Positions 31,649 to 41,838 of a stretch of 43,958 bases of DNA are shown here, piece after piece. The position numbers and the translations under genes were made by a program. The DNA comes from an uncultured Bacilli bacterium. Lineage in GTDB: Bacteria > Bacillota_I > Bacilli_A > RF39 > UBA660. The first letter of the stretch is position 1; every line of letters starts with the position of its first letter. The stretch spans positions 1-43,958 of the forward strand of contig CANRQF010000004.1 of NCBI GenBank assembly GCA_947632715.1, written 5' to 3'. Below the pieces are notes generated by a model. The model ran no database searches. It saw only the letters and a list, made by a program, of their open reading frames with translations, and had not been told where the DNA came from.

Positions 31649-32838
31649 AAAATTTGAAAGATAAAGAGAAAAAGAACGATATTACGGAAAAAGATAGTGA
31701 TAAATTAAATAAAGAAAAGAAAAATAATAGTTTTGATAAAAAAGATAAGTTGCCAATTTATATTGGTTTTCCCATACGTATTACCTTTTTTATAATATTA
31801 TTATTAATTAGTGTAATAATATCTCTTTATTGTGCAAAAGAATCATTTGAGTTTACTGATGGGGAAAGTGTCAATTATACTAATGGCCATTCAACAAGGT
31901 ATAAAGTTTATTTAAAAGAAAATAATTTTTATGAGTCAGATTATTTAGATGAAAATCGTGTTTATATAGCTAGTTTAATAGATTATATAGATATAGATTT
32001 TCAATATAAATTTAATATAGATAAGAATAGTAATATTAATTTTGATTATGATGTAATTGGTAAATTAGTTATTCAAGATGAAAAAGGAAAAGTATTTTTA
32101 GAAAAAGAATATAATTTATTAAATGAAAAGACAGAAAAACTTAATAATGGAAATAGTACTTCATTTGATGAGAATGTTAAGATTGATTATGGATATTATA
32201 ATCAATTAGCTAGTAGTTTTAAATCAACATATGGACTTGATACAATAAGTAATTTAGAAGTAGTATTAAGAGTTAATAAACATAGTGATGAAATGGCATT
32301 TAATGATGATGATAAAATGATATTAACTATTCCTTTAAGTGAAAAAACAGTTAATATTGAGTTTAAGTCTAATGATAGTCAAGATTCTAAATATGTTTCA
32401 TTACAACCAAAACTTGAATTTAATAAATTAGTATTTATTATTGAATTAATATTTGTATTAGCATCTTGTTATTTAATTTATAAAGTTGTTGGATTATTAA
32501 CATTATTATATATTCCTAAATCTAAATATGATAAATATATTGCTAAGATATTAAGAAGTTATGATAGATTAATAGTAATAACTAAAACTAAGACAGATTT
32601 TAAAGATAAAAATATAATTGAAATAGATAGTTTTGAAGAATTGTTAGATGTTAGAGATAATTTAAAATTACCAATATTGTATCATGAAATTATTAAACAT
32701 CAAAAGAGTTGCTTCTATATTAAAGATCATAATGATATATATTTAGTTAATTTAAAAGCAGTTGATATGGAAGATAATCAAATAGATAAAGAAAAACTAG
32801 ATAAAAGTAAATTAAAAAAATATTATAAAGAAGATTAG
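31645..32838 (+). CDS. DUF5305-like membrane protein
   Basis: TM near N-term, extracellular 'YKVYLKENNFYESDYLDENRVYIASLIDYIDIDFQYKFN', second TM; next to SipW-type peptidase. Start may be TTG 31654. Confidence 0.65.
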   Translation: MKNLKDKEKKNDITEKDSDKLNKEKKNNSFDKKDKLPIYIGFPIRITFFIILLLISVIISLYCAKESFEFTDGESVNYTNGHSTRYKVYLKENNFYESDYLDENRVYIASLIDYIDIDFQYKFNIDKNSNINFDYDVIGKLVIQDEKGKVFLEKEYNLLNEKTEKLNNGNSTSFDENVKIDYGYYNQLASSFKSTYGLDTISNLEVVLRVNKHSDEMAFNDDDKMILTIPLSEKTVNIEFKSNDSQDSKYVSLQPKLEFNKLVFIIELIFVLASCYLIYKVVGLLTLLYIPKSKYDKYIAKILRSYDRLIVITKTKTDFKDKNIIEIDSFEELLDVRDNLKLPILYHEIIKHQKSCFYIKDHNDIYLVNLKAVDMEDNQIDKEKLDKSKLKKYYKED

Positions 32839-32840
32839 GG

Positions 32841-32870
32841 GAGAGAATTTTTGAAAATTCTCTCTTTTTA
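32841..32870 (+). terminator. Rho-independent terminator
   Basis: GAGAGAATTTTTGAAAATTCTCTCTTTTT. Confidence 0.85.
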
Positions 32871-32942
32871 TATATCCTAAAATTTATTTATATGATACAA
32901 TAATATTACGTGAAAATGTATTAAGATATTAAGAGGTGTATT

Positions 32943-33728
32943 ATGGTTAAAGTTATTTCATTGGTTAATCAAAAGGGTGGTGTTGGAAAGACTACAACAA
33001 GTATTAACTTAGCTGCAGCGTTAGGAAAAGAAAATAAAAAAGTATTATTAATAGATTTAGATTCTCAAAGTAATGCTACTACTGGTCTCGGGTTAAATGC
33101 TAATGATTTTGAACATGACATATATGATGTTATAACTAAAAAGTGTGATATAGAAGAAGCAATTATTAAAACTAAATTTGATAATTTAGCAATAATTCCA
33201 TCTACTCTTAACTTAGCAGGAATAGATGTAGAATTTGTTAAAAAAATGTTAGAAGATCAACAATTTAGACAAAATGAACAATTAAAAGAAGCATTAAATA
33301 AAGTAAAGAATGCATTTGATTATGTTATTATTGATTGTCAACCATCATTAGGACTTGCGACAATGAATGCTCTTGTAGCAAGTGATTCCGTTATTATTCC
33401 AGTTCAATGTGAGTTTTATGCATTAGATGGTATAACATTATTACTAAATACAATAATAATGTTACAACAAAGCTTGAATCCAAAACTTACAATTGAAGGA
33501 GTATTACTTACTATGCTTGATGGTAGAACTAATATTGGTCTTGAAGTTATTGAAGAAATACGTAAATACTTTAAAGATAAAGTATTTAATACAATAATTC
33601 CAAGATTAGTAAGATTAGTTGAAGCACCTTCTCATGGTCTTCCAATCAATGAATATGATCCAACTAGTAGAGCAACTGAAGCTTATCAAAATTTAGCGAA
33701 GGAAGTGATTGAAAGAGATGGAAACTAA
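32943..33728 (+). CDS. parA: ParA/Soj chromosome partitioning ATPase
   Basis: NQKGGVGKTTTSINLAAAL. Confidence 0.95.
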   Translation: MVKVISLVNQKGGVGKTTTSINLAAALGKENKKVLLIDLDSQSNATTGLGLNANDFEHDIYDVITKKCDIEEAIIKTKFDNLAIIPSTLNLAGIDVEFVKKMLEDQQFRQNEQLKEALNKVKNAFDYVIIDCQPSLGLATMNALVASDSVIIPVQCEFYALDGITLLLNTIIMLQQSLNPKLTIEGVLLTMLDGRTNIGLEVIEEIRKYFKDKVFNTIIPRLVRLVEAPSHGLPINEYDPTSRATEAYQNLAKEVIERDGN

Positions 33729-34602
33729 GAAAAAAGCTTTGGGTAGAGGATTAGAACAATTATTTAGTAATAATAATGTTATTGATTTCAATAATTTTGA
33801 AAAAGAATTAGTTAGTGAAAATAAGAATAATGTTGTTAATATTAAAATTGAAGAAATAAGAGCTAATCCATACCAACCAAGAAAAACATTTAATGAAGAT
33901 AGTTTAAATGAACTAGCAACATCTATTAAAGAATATGGGGTTGTGCAACCCATTATTGTTAAAAAAAGTATTAAGGGATATGAACTTGTAGCAGGTGAAA
34001 GAAGATTAAGAGCATCTAAAATAGCTGGGCTTACAGAAATACCTGCCATTATTAAAGAGTTTTCTGATCAAGAGATGATGGAAATAGCTTTAATAGAGAA
34101 TATTCAAAGAGAAGATTTAAATGCTATTGATGAAGCTAAAAGTGTTTTAAATATTATTAATTTAAGAGGGCTTACACAAGAAGAATTTGCTACTAAGTTT
34201 GGTAAAAGTAGAACTTATATAACTAATTTATTAGGACTATTAAAATTACCTGATAATATTCAAGGAATGGTAGTAAAAAAAGAAATATCACCATCTCATG
34301 CGAGAGTCTTAAGTAAGTTAGATGATGATAGTCAAATTAATAATTTAGCTAAAAAAGTAGTAGATGAAAGATTAAATGTTAGAGATTTAGAAGAATTAGT
34401 TAATAATAAAGAGGTTGTAAAAAGAAAACCAATTGTGGTTAAAGAAAAAGAACCTAAGTATCATATATATGAAGAAGTATTTAGTGATAAGATAGGAAAT
34501 AAAGTTAAAATAAATAATAATAAAATTGTTATTAATTTTGATAGTATTAAAGATTTAGAAAGAATTATGGAAATTCTTGATATATCTATTGGAGATGATT
34601 AA
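33718..34602 (+). CDS. parB: ParB/Spo0J partition protein
   Basis: 'RANPYQPRKTF', 'GERRLRASKIAG', HTH; ATG 33718 (ORF track 33709). Confidence 0.94.
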   Translation: METKKKALGRGLEQLFSNNNVIDFNNFEKELVSENKNNVVNIKIEEIRANPYQPRKTFNEDSLNELATSIKEYGVVQPIIVKKSIKGYELVAGERRLRASKIAGLTEIPAIIKEFSDQEMMEIALIENIQREDLNAIDEAKSVLNIINLRGLTQEEFATKFGKSRTYITNLLGLLKLPDNIQGMVVKKEISPSHARVLSKLDDDSQINNLAKKVVDERLNVRDLEELVNNKEVVKRKPIVVKEKEPKYHIYEEVFSDKIGNKVKINNNKIVINFDSIKDLERIMEILDISIGDD

Positions 34603-34605
34603 GTT

Positions 34606-34803
34606 TTGAATAAAGATTATAACCTGAATGATCAAGTAATAATGAAGAAAAGTCATGCTTGTGGAAATAATTTATGGACTATTACAAGAGTAGGTGTAGA
34701 TATAAAGATTAAATGTAATAGTTGTAATAGAGAAATTATGATGGATAGATTAGAGTTTCAAAAGAAACTAAAGAAGGTGTTAAAAAATGAAGAAGAGAAA
34801 TAA
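34606..34803 (+). CDS. DUF951 family protein
   Basis: 'VIMKKSHACGNNLWTITRVGVDIKIKCNSCNREIMMDR'. Confidence 0.85.
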   Translation: MNKDYNLNDQVIMKKSHACGNNLWTITRVGVDIKIKCNSCNREIMMDRLEFQKKLKKVLKNEEEK

Positions 34804-36325
34804 AAAAAGAGAGCCATTTCATCCTCTTTTAACATTTGTAATATTAATAATATTTACTATTGTTTTGAGTGGTATATTAAATTTAGTTGATTTTCAAGCT
34901 ACTTATTATACTATTAATGAACTTACAAATGAAACTACACCAGTAACATTAACTGTAAAATCTTTATTTAATTTAAGTGGAATAAAGTATATATTTACTA
35001 ATACAATATCTAATTTTGCTAATTTTACCGTATTATCTAATTTAATAATATTACTTATGGGTATTAGTATAATGGATAAGAGTGGTTTTTTACAAACAGC
35101 AATAACATTAACGACGAAGAAATTAAAAAAGAAATTTGTAACCTTTATTTTTGTCTTTTTGTGTGTAATATCTAGTATTTTTGGTGATTTATCATATTTA
35201 ATATTTATACCTCTTGGAGCATTATTATTCTATTATGGAAAAAGAAATCCTGCCATTGGTATAATATCTTCTTTTGCCGCTTTATCATGTGGTAGTGCCA
35301 TTAATTTTATATTTACTAGTTCTGATTCTGGATTACTTAAGTATACTTTACTTGCTAGTCATACTGTAAATTCTAATTATAGTATTTCTATGTTAGGATT
35401 CTTTATTATAATGTTATTAGCAGTTATCTTGGTTTCTTCTATAATAACAATTGTTACCGAAAATGTTTTAGTTAAGAAATTACCTAAATATAATTTTACT
35501 GAAACAGAATTAGAGGAAGATATCGTAACTGATGATGAAAAGAAAGGAATGACATTAGCTCTTATTAGTTCTGGAATTTATTTACTTATTTTCATTTATT
35601 CAATTATACCGGGATTACCTTTAAGTGGAGCTCTTTTAGATTATAGTCAAGTAGCATATATCGATAAATTATTTAGTGTTAATTCTTTCTTTAGTAATGG
35701 TTTTGTGTTTGTTATAACATTATTATTTATTATTTTAGGATTATTCTATGGTATTGGGGTAAAAACTATTAAAAATCAAAAAGATTTCTTTTCTAATCTT
35801 GGCCATTCTTTAGATGGTATAGGAAATACTTTAGTAATGATCTTTTTAGCATCAATGTTAATAAGTATCTTTAAACAAACGAATATAGGTAATGTAATTA
35901 TTGCCTCAATTGGTAATATTATAAGTAGTACTTCTTTTGTTGGTTTACCATTAGTAATTTTAACATTCTTTTTAATAGCAGTAGGTAATATCTTTGTACC
36001 CACCAGTGCCTTGAAGTGGTCTATTTTAGCCTCAAGTGTTGTACCAATTTTAATGAATTCACAAATAACTCCAGAGTTTTCACAATTAATATTTAGATTT
36101 GCTGAAGGAACCACGATGAATTTAACACCAATTTTAGCTTATTTTATAGTTTATTTAGCATTCTTAGAAAAATATAATCAAGGAGAGAATAGTATTAAAT
36201 TTATCGATAGTATTAAATATCAAATTCCTTATTCAGTAATAATTGGAATTACCCTACTTGCATTAATTATAATTTGGTATATAATAAATATACCTTTAGG
36301 AATTAATACATTCCCAATATTATAA
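34787..36325 (+). CDS. AbgT family transporter
   Basis: ~12 TM; 'FGDLSYLIFIPLGALLFYYGKRNPAIGI', 'PTSALKWSILASSVVP'. Confidence 0.8.
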   Translation: MKKRNKKREPFHPLLTFVILIIFTIVLSGILNLVDFQATYYTINELTNETTPVTLTVKSLFNLSGIKYIFTNTISNFANFTVLSNLIILLMGISIMDKSGFLQTAITLTTKKLKKKFVTFIFVFLCVISSIFGDLSYLIFIPLGALLFYYGKRNPAIGIISSFAALSCGSAINFIFTSSDSGLLKYTLLASHTVNSNYSISMLGFFIIMLLAVILVSSIITIVTENVLVKKLPKYNFTETELEEDIVTDDEKKGMTLALISSGIYLLIFIYSIIPGLPLSGALLDYSQVAYIDKLFSVNSFFSNGFVFVITLLFIILGLFYGIGVKTIKNQKDFFSNLGHSLDGIGNTLVMIFLASMLISIFKQTNIGNVIIASIGNIISSTSFVGLPLVILTFFLIAVGNIFVPTSALKWSILASSVVPILMNSQITPEFSQLIFRFAEGTTMNLTPILAYFIVYLAFLEKYNQGENSIKFIDSIKYQIPYSVIIGITLLALIIIWYIINIPLGINTFPIL

Positions 36326-36335
36326 GGAGGGTTTT

Positions 36336-37436
36336 ATGAGTTTAAAAGCGGGTATAGTTGGTCTTCCTAATGTTGGAAAATCAACTTTATTTAATGCCAT
36401 AACAAAGAAACATATTTTAGCAGCAAATTATCCATTTGCAACAATTGAACCAAATGTGGGTGTAGTTACTGTACCAGATACCAGATTAGATTATTTAGTT
36501 AGTTTATATAATCCGAAAAGTATTGTACCTACTACTTTTGAATTTATTGATATAGCTGGGCTAGTAAGTGGTGCCTCTAATGGGGAAGGACTTGGTAATA
36601 AGTTTTTATCACATATTAGAGAAGTTGATGCTGTAGTAGAAGTTGTTCGTTGTTTTGATGATGAAAATATTACCCATGTTGAAGGTAAAACGGATCCAAT
36701 TAGAGATGTAGAAATAATTAATACAGAACTAATATTAGCTGACTTAGAAATAGCTATTAATAGACTTGGTAAAATTGAAAAGAAAGCTGAAACAACTAAA
36801 GATAAAGAAGCAATAAAAGAAGTAAATGTATTAAAAAAGATAAAAGATAACTTAGAAAAGAGTATTCCTTTAAGATTAGTTGATTTTGATAAAGATGAAT
36901 TAAATATTATTAAGAATTTTAATTTTATTACTTTAAAAAAATTAATATATGTAGCTAACGTAGATGAAGAAGCAGCATCAGTTGGAGATAATGAATATTC
37001 AAAAGTTTTGAAAGAAAGAGCTAATACAGAAAATGCTTCCGTTATTGTAATGTGTGCTAAGTTAGAAAGTGAATTAGCTGATTATGAAAATGAAGAAAGA
37101 GAAGCGTTTTTAAAAGATTTAGGTATTAGTTCAAGTGGTTTAGATAAATTAATATTTGCCACTTATGACTTACTAGGTTTAGCAACATTCTTTACTTCAG
37201 GTGCTGATGAATGTCGAGCATGGACTTTTAGAAAAGGAATGAAAGCTCCAGAATGTGCTGGTATAATCCATAGTGATTTTGAAAAAGGATTTATTAAAGC
37301 GGAAGTAATGAGTTTTAATGATCTAGAAGCATGTGGCAGTGAACTTAAAGTAAGAGAACTTGGTCGACTTCGTTTAGAAGGTAAAGATTATATCATGCAA
37401 GATGGTGATATTGTTTATTTTAGATTTAATGTATAG
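36336..37436 (+). CDS. ychF: redox-regulated ATPase/GTPase YchF
   Basis: GIVGLPNVGKSTLFNAIT, C-term TGS domain. Confidence 0.96.
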   Translation: MSLKAGIVGLPNVGKSTLFNAITKKHILAANYPFATIEPNVGVVTVPDTRLDYLVSLYNPKSIVPTTFEFIDIAGLVSGASNGEGLGNKFLSHIREVDAVVEVVRCFDDENITHVEGKTDPIRDVEIINTELILADLEIAINRLGKIEKKAETTKDKEAIKEVNVLKKIKDNLEKSIPLRLVDFDKDELNIIKNFNFITLKKLIYVANVDEEAASVGDNEYSKVLKERANTENASVIVMCAKLESELADYENEEREAFLKDLGISSSGLDKLIFATYDLLGLATFFTSGADECRAWTFRKGMKAPECAGIIHSDFEKGFIKAEVMSFNDLEACGSELKVRELGRLRLEGKDYIMQDGDIVYFRFNV

Positions 37437-37445
37437 TAAAAGAAC

Positions 37446-37477
37446 AAAGTGAGTAATAAAGTTATACTCACTTTTTT
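37446..37477 (+). terminator. Rho-independent terminator
   Basis: AAAGTGAGTAATAAAGTTATACTCACTTTTTT. Confidence 0.8.
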
Positions 37478-37487
37478 ATAAAATTTG

Positions 37488-37539
37488 GTGTAATAACTTT
37501 CAAAAATCAAAAGTTATTACGGTTGAGTGTAATAACTTT
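37488..37539. repeat. three-copy GTGTAATAACTTT / AAAGTTATTAC repeat upstream of DUF4143 ATPase
   Basis: Direct copies 37488-37500 and 37527-37539; inverted copy 37510-37520. Confidence 0.75.
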
Positions 37540-37584
37540 ACAAAAATATATTAATAATATATAATATTATTAGAGGTGATTTAC

Positions 37585-38790
37585 ATGCTTTTAAGAGAAG
37601 ATTACTTATCTAAAATTAGAGGATTTTATGATTCTGATTTAATTAAAATATTAGTAGGTATTAGAAGATGTGGGAAATCAGTTATTTTAAATCAAATAAT
37701 AGAAGAATTAAAAGAAAAAAGAAAAATTGATGAAGACCATATCATTTTTATTAATTTTGAATTTATTGAATTTGAAGAACTATTAGATTATAAAAAGTTA
37801 AACAAATATATAAAAGATAAAATTAAAGATGATAAGATTTATTATTTATTTTTAGATGAAGTTCAAAATGTGGATAATTTTGAAAAAGTTGTTAATTCAC
37901 TGCGTGCTCAAATAAAAAATATAAGTATATTTTTAACTGGATCTAATAGTAAAATGTTATCTGATGAGTTATCTTCAGTATTATCTGGTAGATATGTTTT
38001 ATTTAATATTAATCCGTTGTCTTATAAAGAATATGTATCTTTAACTAAAAAAGATGGAAATGATTTAAATACTTTTTGGGATTATGCTAAATGGGGAGGA
38101 CTTCCCAATAGATGCGAATTTACAAATGAAATAGATATAAAAAATTATCTTCATAGTGTTTATGATTCTATTATTTTAAGGGATGTTGTCAAAAGATTGA
38201 ATTTAAAAGATACTATTCTTTTTGATATGATCTTACAATATTTGATTGAAACAGTTGGACGTGAATTTTCTGCAGATGATATTATAAAATATTTAGATAA
38301 AAAAAATAAGAAAATGTCTAATGAAACACTTTATAGCTATATAGATGCTTTGTGTAAGGCATTAATACTTAAAAAGGTATATAGATATGATATTGCTGGT
38401 AAAGGTGTTTTAAAAACATTAAATAAGTATTATGCAACTGATTTAGGAATTGCGCAAATTAAAAATAATAATTCAGAATTTAAAAGTTATGTTATTCTAG
38501 AAAATATTGTGTATAATGAATTAATAAATAGAAACTATGAAGTATATATAGGTAAAACTAAAAATGGTGAAGTAGATTTTATAGCAAAGAAAGATGGAAA
38601 TATTAAATATATTCAAGTAACTTATGAAATGAATGGCAATGATAATACTATTGAAAGAGAATTTGGAGCCCTTAAATCTATTGAAGATAACTATCCAAAA
38701 TATGTAATTTCTTTAGATAAGATAGATTTATCACGCGATGGTATTATTCATTTAAATTTAATTGATTTTCTATTAAGTGATGAATTTTAA
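37585..38790 (+). CDS. AAA ATPase with DUF4143 domain
   Basis: 'ILVGIRRCGKSVILNQII', 'FLDEVQNV', 'LTGSNSKMLSDELSSVLSGRY', 'NEVDF'-like C-term; ATG 37585 after AGAGGTGAT. Confidence 0.85.
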   Translation: MLLREDYLSKIRGFYDSDLIKILVGIRRCGKSVILNQIIEELKEKRKIDEDHIIFINFEFIEFEELLDYKKLNKYIKDKIKDDKIYYLFLDEVQNVDNFEKVVNSLRAQIKNISIFLTGSNSKMLSDELSSVLSGRYVLFNINPLSYKEYVSLTKKDGNDLNTFWDYAKWGGLPNRCEFTNEIDIKNYLHSVYDSIILRDVVKRLNLKDTILFDMILQYLIETVGREFSADDIIKYLDKKNKKMSNETLYSYIDALCKALILKKVYRYDIAGKGVLKTLNKYYATDLGIAQIKNNNSEFKSYVILENIVYNELINRNYEVYIGKTKNGEVDFIAKKDGNIKYIQVTYEMNGNDNTIEREFGALKSIEDNYPKYVISLDKIDLSRDGIIHLNLIDFLLSDEF

Positions 38791-38843
38791 TAATAGGTTT
38801 GCTAAATAAATAAAAAAATTATATAATGTTTGTAGGTGATTAT

Positions 38844-39278
38844 ATGGGTAAGGTATTAGAAAAAGCTTTAGATTTTTATAAAAAATATCCAAGTACTATT
38901 GCATGGCGAGTAAAAAGACATGCTAAAGTTGTTGATGATTATATAAATCCTAGTGAAGAAATTTTATATGTATTTTGTGGTCAAAAGAATGATAGATTTG
39001 GTGAAATATTTAATACGTTTGTCGTAGTAGTAACTAATAAAAGAATCTTACTTGGACATAAAAGATTAGTATGGGGTAGTTTTTTATACTCAATAACACC
39101 TGATTTATATAACGATATGGAAATATTTAGAGGTCTTTTGTGGGGTAAAATAACGATTGATACCGTTAAAGAAAAAGTAATACTTACAAATATATCAAAG
39201 AATGCTTTAGATGAAATAGAAACCAATATTTCAGAATTTATGATGGAAGCAAAGAAGAAGTATAAAAATGAAAACTAA
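38844..39278 (+). CDS. bacterial PH-domain-like protein
   Basis: 'SEEILYVFCGQ...VVVTNKRILLGHKRL...SITPDLYNDMEIFRGLLWGKITIDT'. Confidence 0.6.
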   Translation: MGKVLEKALDFYKKYPSTIAWRVKRHAKVVDDYINPSEEILYVFCGQKNDRFGEIFNTFVVVVTNKRILLGHKRLVWGSFLYSITPDLYNDMEIFRGLLWGKITIDTVKEKVILTNISKNALDEIETNISEFMMEAKKKYKNEN

Positions 39279-40355
39279 TAAGAAATTAGGCATATTATAC
39301 TTTTAATTGCTTTTTTTAGTATCTTTTTATTTTATTTCTTTAAACCATATAATTATACTCAAAATTATAATGTTATGGGTTACAAAGTAGAAGAGAAGTA
39401 TAATAAAGATGAAAAATTATATATTTTTAATTTAAGTAAAGATGAAGTTAAATATCCTTTTATTATAAATAGTAAATATATTAGAGAAAGAAATTTAATT
39501 GATAAAATAGATATAAAAGAAAATGGTAATGAAATATGTGTATTACCTATAAGTAGTAAAATTAAATTTTATCCAGTGTGTAGTGATGGTAAAGATTTAT
39601 ATGCTTATAATATTAGTAAACAAGATGATGAATTTTATAAAATTAAAAAGATTAAAGAAATAAATGATAATTATAAAAAAATAGATATAAATTATTTAAA
39701 AGATCATAAATATTTAATTTATAATTATAAGGGATATTATTTAATAAGTGATAAAAATAAAAAAGATATTAAACTATTTGATAAAGATAATTATAATATT
39801 AATTTGGTTTATAAATTAGATAAATATTTATTAGTAGCAGACTATAATAGTGATTATTATTTTAATAAATTTTATTTGATTAATAGTGATAATGGTAAAG
39901 TTACTGAAATAGAAATGGAATATGATATATCATTTGATAGTGTATTTTTAGGAGATTATAAAAATAAAATATATTTATTAGATAAAAAAGAAGAAAAAGA
40001 ATATGTAATTAATATTAAAAAGCAAAAAGTATTAGAGATAGATTATCAAATAGTAAAGAATAATAAATTAGTTAAGACTACTTATAATAAAATTATCAAT
40101 AATAATTTAAATTTCTTATTTAATATAGATAAATATTATACAATTGAAGATAATGTTTTATATAAATTAGTAGAAGATAAAAAGATAAAAGTAACTAATA
40201 GAGGTGTAGATAGAATAGTTGATTATATAGATGGTACTGTTTATTATTTAAGTGAAGAAGATTTATATATGTACAATGAATATAATGGTGAAGTTTTATT
40301 ACTTACAAACTTTGAATGGAATTTTAATAATAATGGGGTATTTATAATTAAATAA
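39268..40355 (+). pseudogene. membrane-anchored protein of unknown function, apparent 1-nt frameshift near the N-terminus
   Basis: ATG 39268 (MKTNKKL) is one base out of frame with '..HIILLIAFFSIFLFYFFKPYNYTQNYNVMGYKVEEK'; ORF track finds only 39375-40355. Confidence 0.5.
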
Positions 40356-40611
40356 CATATTTTTAAACTTAACATATTTTATATTAGAGGTGTAGATATG
40401 TTTGAAAGTTATCGAGTATTGCCAGGAGATAGTTTAACTAGTATAGCTAAGAAATTTAATACAAGTGTAAAAGTATTACAAGATATTAATAATATGTATT
40501 ATACTGATGATTTAAGACAAGACATGGAATTAATTGTACCGAAAGAAACCCAAGAATATTTTAATTATTATGTAGTGGAAAAGGGAGATAGAATTTTTAT
40601 GGGGAATAATG

Positions 40612-40634
40612 AGAATCAAAGATTGATTCTTTTT
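40612..40634 (+). terminator. terminator-like hairpin just inside the left end of the element
   Basis: AGAATCAA-AGA-TTGATTCT-TTTT. Confidence 0.6.
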
Positions 40635-40651
40635 AAGTGCAATAATTTATA

Positions 40652-40680
40652 GTTTAAAGTGCAAATTTTGCACTTTAAAC
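40652..40680. promoter_or_regulatory. 29-nt perfect palindrome, likely operator of the fic gene
   Basis: GTTTAAAGTGCAAA-T-TTTGCACTTTAAAC, directly abutting -35. Confidence 0.65.
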
Positions 40681-40709
40681 TTGTGGGATTATTAAATGAA
40701 TGATATAAT
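40681..40709 (+). promoter_or_regulatory. promoter of fic gene
   Basis: TTGTGG-17-TATAAT; AAAGGAGAT RBS downstream. Confidence 0.6.
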
Positions 40710-40735
40710 AAAGATATAGTAAAAGGAGATAATTT

Positions 40736-41785
40736 ATGGATAAAGATAGTAGTTGGAATATAGAGTTATCTGAATACATTAAACAAGGTGAACTTAAAAG
40801 TAGTGAAAAAGCTAAAACTTGGGAAACTGCAATTGGACTTCAAGACGTTGATGGGTTAAAACCTTCAAAATATTTAATAGAAACTGCTAAAGAACATATT
40901 GAAGGTAATATTGATATTGATGAAGCTAAAAAAAGAATAGATGAATATTATAAAGTAGAAAATAATCGTAAAATAGAGAGCGATAGTGAAGAAGCAGATA
41001 AAGTTTCGGTTAGAATAACAGAAATTTTAAGTGAAAATAGTTTTAATTTCAATGTTTTTGAATTAATTAGTATTCATTCAAGATTATTTAAAGGAATATA
41101 CAAAGATGCGGGGAAAATTAGAGATTATAATTTTACTAAAAAAGAATGGATTTTAAATGATGATACTGTTATATACTCTTCTTATGAAACAATAAAAGAT
41201 ACTTTAGAATATGATTTAGAACAAGAAAGAAATTTTTCATATAAGGATTTATCTTTAGAAGAAGCAATTAAACATATTGCAAGATTTACTTCTAATATTT
41301 GGCAAGTACACCCTTTTTGTGAAGGAAATACGAGAACTACCGCAGTATTTATAATAAAATATTTAAGAACATTTGGTTTTAATATTAATGATGACGTTTT
41401 TGCAGAAAATTCATGGTATTTTAGAAATGCACTTGTTAGAGCAAATTATAGAAATTTTGAAAAAAATATATTTGAAGAAACATCATATTTGGAAAAATTT
41501 TTTTCTAATTTGCTTAGTGATACAAAGTATGAGTTAAAAAATAGATATACTCATATAGATTATAAACAAGAAAAAAATAAAGTTACTTTAAATGATAAGT
41601 ATACTTTAGAAGAACAAGCAATTATAAATATCATAAAAGATAATAATTCAATTAGACAAGAAGAAATTGCTAAATTAATAAATAAGTCACTTAGAACAGT
41701 AAAATCTATAATGAAAGAGATGCAAGAAAAGGGAATTATAAAGAGAAGTAATGGTAAAAAGAATGGTAAATGGATAGTACTTTAA
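40736..41785 (+). CDS. Fic family protein with VbhA-antitoxin-like N-terminus and C-terminal winged helix
   Basis: Fic motif 'HPFCEGNTRTTAVF'; N-term 'AKTWETAIGLQDVDGLKPSKYLIETAKEHIEG'; C-term 'NNSIRQEEIAKLINKSLRTVKSIMKEMQEKGIIKR'. Confidence 0.88.
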   Translation: MDKDSSWNIELSEYIKQGELKSSEKAKTWETAIGLQDVDGLKPSKYLIETAKEHIEGNIDIDEAKKRIDEYYKVENNRKIESDSEEADKVSVRITEILSENSFNFNVFELISIHSRLFKGIYKDAGKIRDYNFTKKEWILNDDTVIYSSYETIKDTLEYDLEQERNFSYKDLSLEEAIKHIARFTSNIWQVHPFCEGNTRTTAVFIIKYLRTFGFNINDDVFAENSWYFRNALVRANYRNFEKNIFEETSYLEKFFSNLLSDTKYELKNRYTHIDYKQEKNKVTLNDKYTLEEQAIINIIKDNNSIRQEEIAKLINKSLRTVKSIMKEMQEKGIIKRSNGKKNGKWIVL

Positions 41786-41838
41786 CTATTACTAATTTAA
41801 AAATTAAAACCATAGAATTTACTGGAGGTATAAATTCT

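Noticed and set aside
40652-40680. Palindrome as a terminator for the truncated LysM ORF
   Set aside because: No T-run follows (TTGTGGG) and it abuts a promoter; a separate terminator-like hairpin exists at 40612-40634.
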